Assembly (NCBI GenBank): GCA_045105695.1
Contig: JBGCDT010000065.1
Location: 1-6,474 of the forward strand
From: CALGLS01 sp045105695
GTDB lineage: Bacteria; Bacteroidota; Bacteroidia; Chitinophagales; Saprospiraceae
Direction: 5' to 3'
Length of the DNA stretch: 6,474 bases
The position numbers and the translations under genes are program-made. Position 1 is the first letter of the stretch; each line of letters starts with the position of its first letter. The notes below the pieces were generated by a model that was given only the letters and a program-made list of their open reading frames with translations, had not been told where the DNA came from and did not search any database. Shown in pieces: positions 5,288-6,474 of this stretch.

Positions 5288-6474
5288 ATGGAAGAAGAGC
5301 AAAACATAAACGAAGAAGATCACATCGAGCTTCGAAGCGAAGAGGTTCAGGAAATCCTGGGCACTCCTCCACATTGGATGATCCGGTGGGGGACGACCTT
5401 GGCGGCCTTTGCTTTTTTGTTGGTGATCGTGCTGGCATGGTTTATCAAATACCCAGAAGTGAAGCAGGCTGGTCTGGTTTTGACGACTAGCATTCCGCCC
5501 TCGCCGATCGTAGCTAGAGTGGATGCAAATATTGAAAAGTTATTTGTAGAAGAAAAAGATGTAGTTACGGAAGGTCAAATTTTGGCTGTTTTGCAAAGTA
5601 CAGCAGAGTTTGGTGACGTTTTATTTTTGGATGATGAGTTAAATAAGTTGCGTACGTTGGATGAAGAAGGTTTGAAGATTTATCGACCTGATCGGGATTT
5701 GTCTTTGGGGAATTTGCAGTCAGGTTATTCCGATTTGTTGGAAAATTTTGAGACGTACAATAGAGGTGAGAAAACGGATTTTGTGCAGGAGTCTGTTTTT
5801 CGATTACAGCAAGAGCGGAGGACTATTGAGAATGGTATTAGTAATGAAAAATTAAGATTAGTGGATATTGAGTTAGAATTAGCTAATGCTAAAATAGACC
5901 AGCAACGTGTGAAAGAATTATACGTTGGAAAAATAAAATCAAAACTTGATCTTGAAAAAGCACAGAGTAAAGTTGTAAGCGTTAGAGATCGCATCAAGCA
6001 AGTGAAGTCAAACATTTACGCAAAAGAACAAGAGTTAATAACCATTGGTCAGCAAATCGCGAAACTACAAAACGACCAAACCGTTTCTTCCGATATCAAC
6101 TTCGTAAAACTCCGTGAAGAAGTTCGTCGCCTCCAAAGTGAAATCGATAACTGGAAACAAAAGTATCTGCTTCTTTCACCCGCCTCTGGTCAAGTCGCTT
6201 TTGATGGTCTCATCAAAGAAAATCAATTCGTAGAAAATAATACAACCTTACTACGCATCATACCGCCAGAGGAACGCAAAGTATGGATCGGACGAGTAGA
6301 ACTCTCTACAGAGAACTCTGGAAAGGTGGAAGTCGGACAGCGTGTCGTCGTCAAATTTGACAATTATTCTTATGAAGAATACGGCATAGTAGATGGCATC
6401 GTTAGTAAAAAATCTGTTCTGCCCAGTGGAAATACTTATTATCTGGAAGTTGATTTTCCAAGGGGTTTGCGTAC
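5288..6474 (+). CDS. HlyD-family membrane fusion protein, periplasmic adaptor (3' end outside window)
   Basis: 395 complete codons from ATG 5288, still open at the window edge; family members of this kind are usually about 430-450 residues, so roughly the last tenth is missing. Residues 1-33 are cytoplasmic and acidic, and 34-53 form a single membrane anchor (TTLAAFAFLLVIVLAWF). A half lipoyl-like motif at 74-104 (IVARVDANIEKLFVEEKD, VTEGQILAVL) pairs with the second half at 297-325 (SPASGQVAFDG, NQFVENNTTLLRI), with a long alpha-helical coiled-coil hairpin between (about 165-292). A beta-barrel domain follows (VWIGRVELS, GKVEVGQRVVVKFDNY). This is the architecture of adaptors that connect an inner-membrane ABC exporter to an outer-membrane channel. 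The short gap to the transporter gene holds no terminator, so co-transcription is likely. The start has no Shine-Dalgarno site. An outer-membrane partner is not in the window. Confidence 0.92.
   Translation, partial: MEEEQNINEEDHIELRSEEVQEILGTPPHWMIRWGTTLAAFAFLLVIVLAWFIKYPEVKQAGLVLTTSIPPSPIVARVDANIEKLFVEEKDVVTEGQILAVLQSTAEFGDVLFLDDELNKLRTLDEEGLKIYRPDRDLSLGNLQSGYSDLLENFETYNRGEKTDFVQESVFRLQQERRTIENGISNEKLRLVDIELELANAKIDQQRVKELYVGKIKSKLDLEKAQSKVVSVRDRIKQVKSNIYAKEQELITIGQQIAKLQNDQTVSSDINFVKLREEVRRLQSEIDNWKQKYLLLSPASGQVAFDGLIKENQFVENNTTLLRIIPPEERKVWIGRVELSTENSGKVEVGQRVVVKFDNYSYEEYGIVDGIVSKKSVLPSGNTYYLEVDFPRGLR

Noticed and set aside
5725..6015. 96-codon minus-strand ORF inside the HlyD-like gene
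   Set aside because: It lies wholly opposite the coiled-coil region of a clear coding frame and has a low-complexity Ser/Phe/Leu composition typical of an antisense shadow.

Overview
The window looks like Bacteroidota chromosome, with an AT-rich base composition. Starts lack Shine-Dalgarno motifs, and several gene starts follow boxes resembling the Bacteroidota -7 element TAnnTTTG (minus-strand box at 1322-1329, plus-strand boxes at 1954-1961 and 2870-2877). The protein types agree: short GIY-YIG ORFs in tandem, and an ABC exporter with a C39 peptidase domain next to an HlyD-like protein. The exact class cannot be decided from the sequence; no rRNA or canonical tRNA is present.

Left end (1-414): remains of a tandem array of small GIY-YIG nuclease genes. 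The C-terminal end of one copy is followed by a spacer with a long hairpin and a tRNA-T-loop-like segment, then a strong terminator. After that comes the N-terminal 30 or so codons of a second copy, which breaks off inside a second, related terminator hairpin. This looks like the decayed edge of a modular repeat array.

Middle (480-2753): three apparently independent single genes. A metallo-beta-lactamase-fold hydrolase on the minus strand diverges from a small protein of unknown function on the plus strand. The latter ends at a textbook terminator, and the third gene follows with its own promoter-like sequence. It encodes a zinc-ribbon protein with two membrane helices and is closed by a hairpin terminator.

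Right part (2754-6474): a 281-base leader region with a TAnnTTTG box, two inverted repeats and some very short ORFs. It is followed by a peptidase-containing ABC transporter (PCAT) and, 54 bases on, an HlyD-like membrane fusion protein that runs off the window. Together these form two parts of a type I secretion-like exporter. The C39 domain would cut a double-glycine-type leader from a peptide substrate, the transporter would move the core across the inner membrane, and the HlyD protein would bridge the periplasm, presumably to an outer-membrane channel encoded elsewhere. No peptide precursor with a double-glycine leader and no peptide-modifying enzyme is visible here, so the cargo is unknown.
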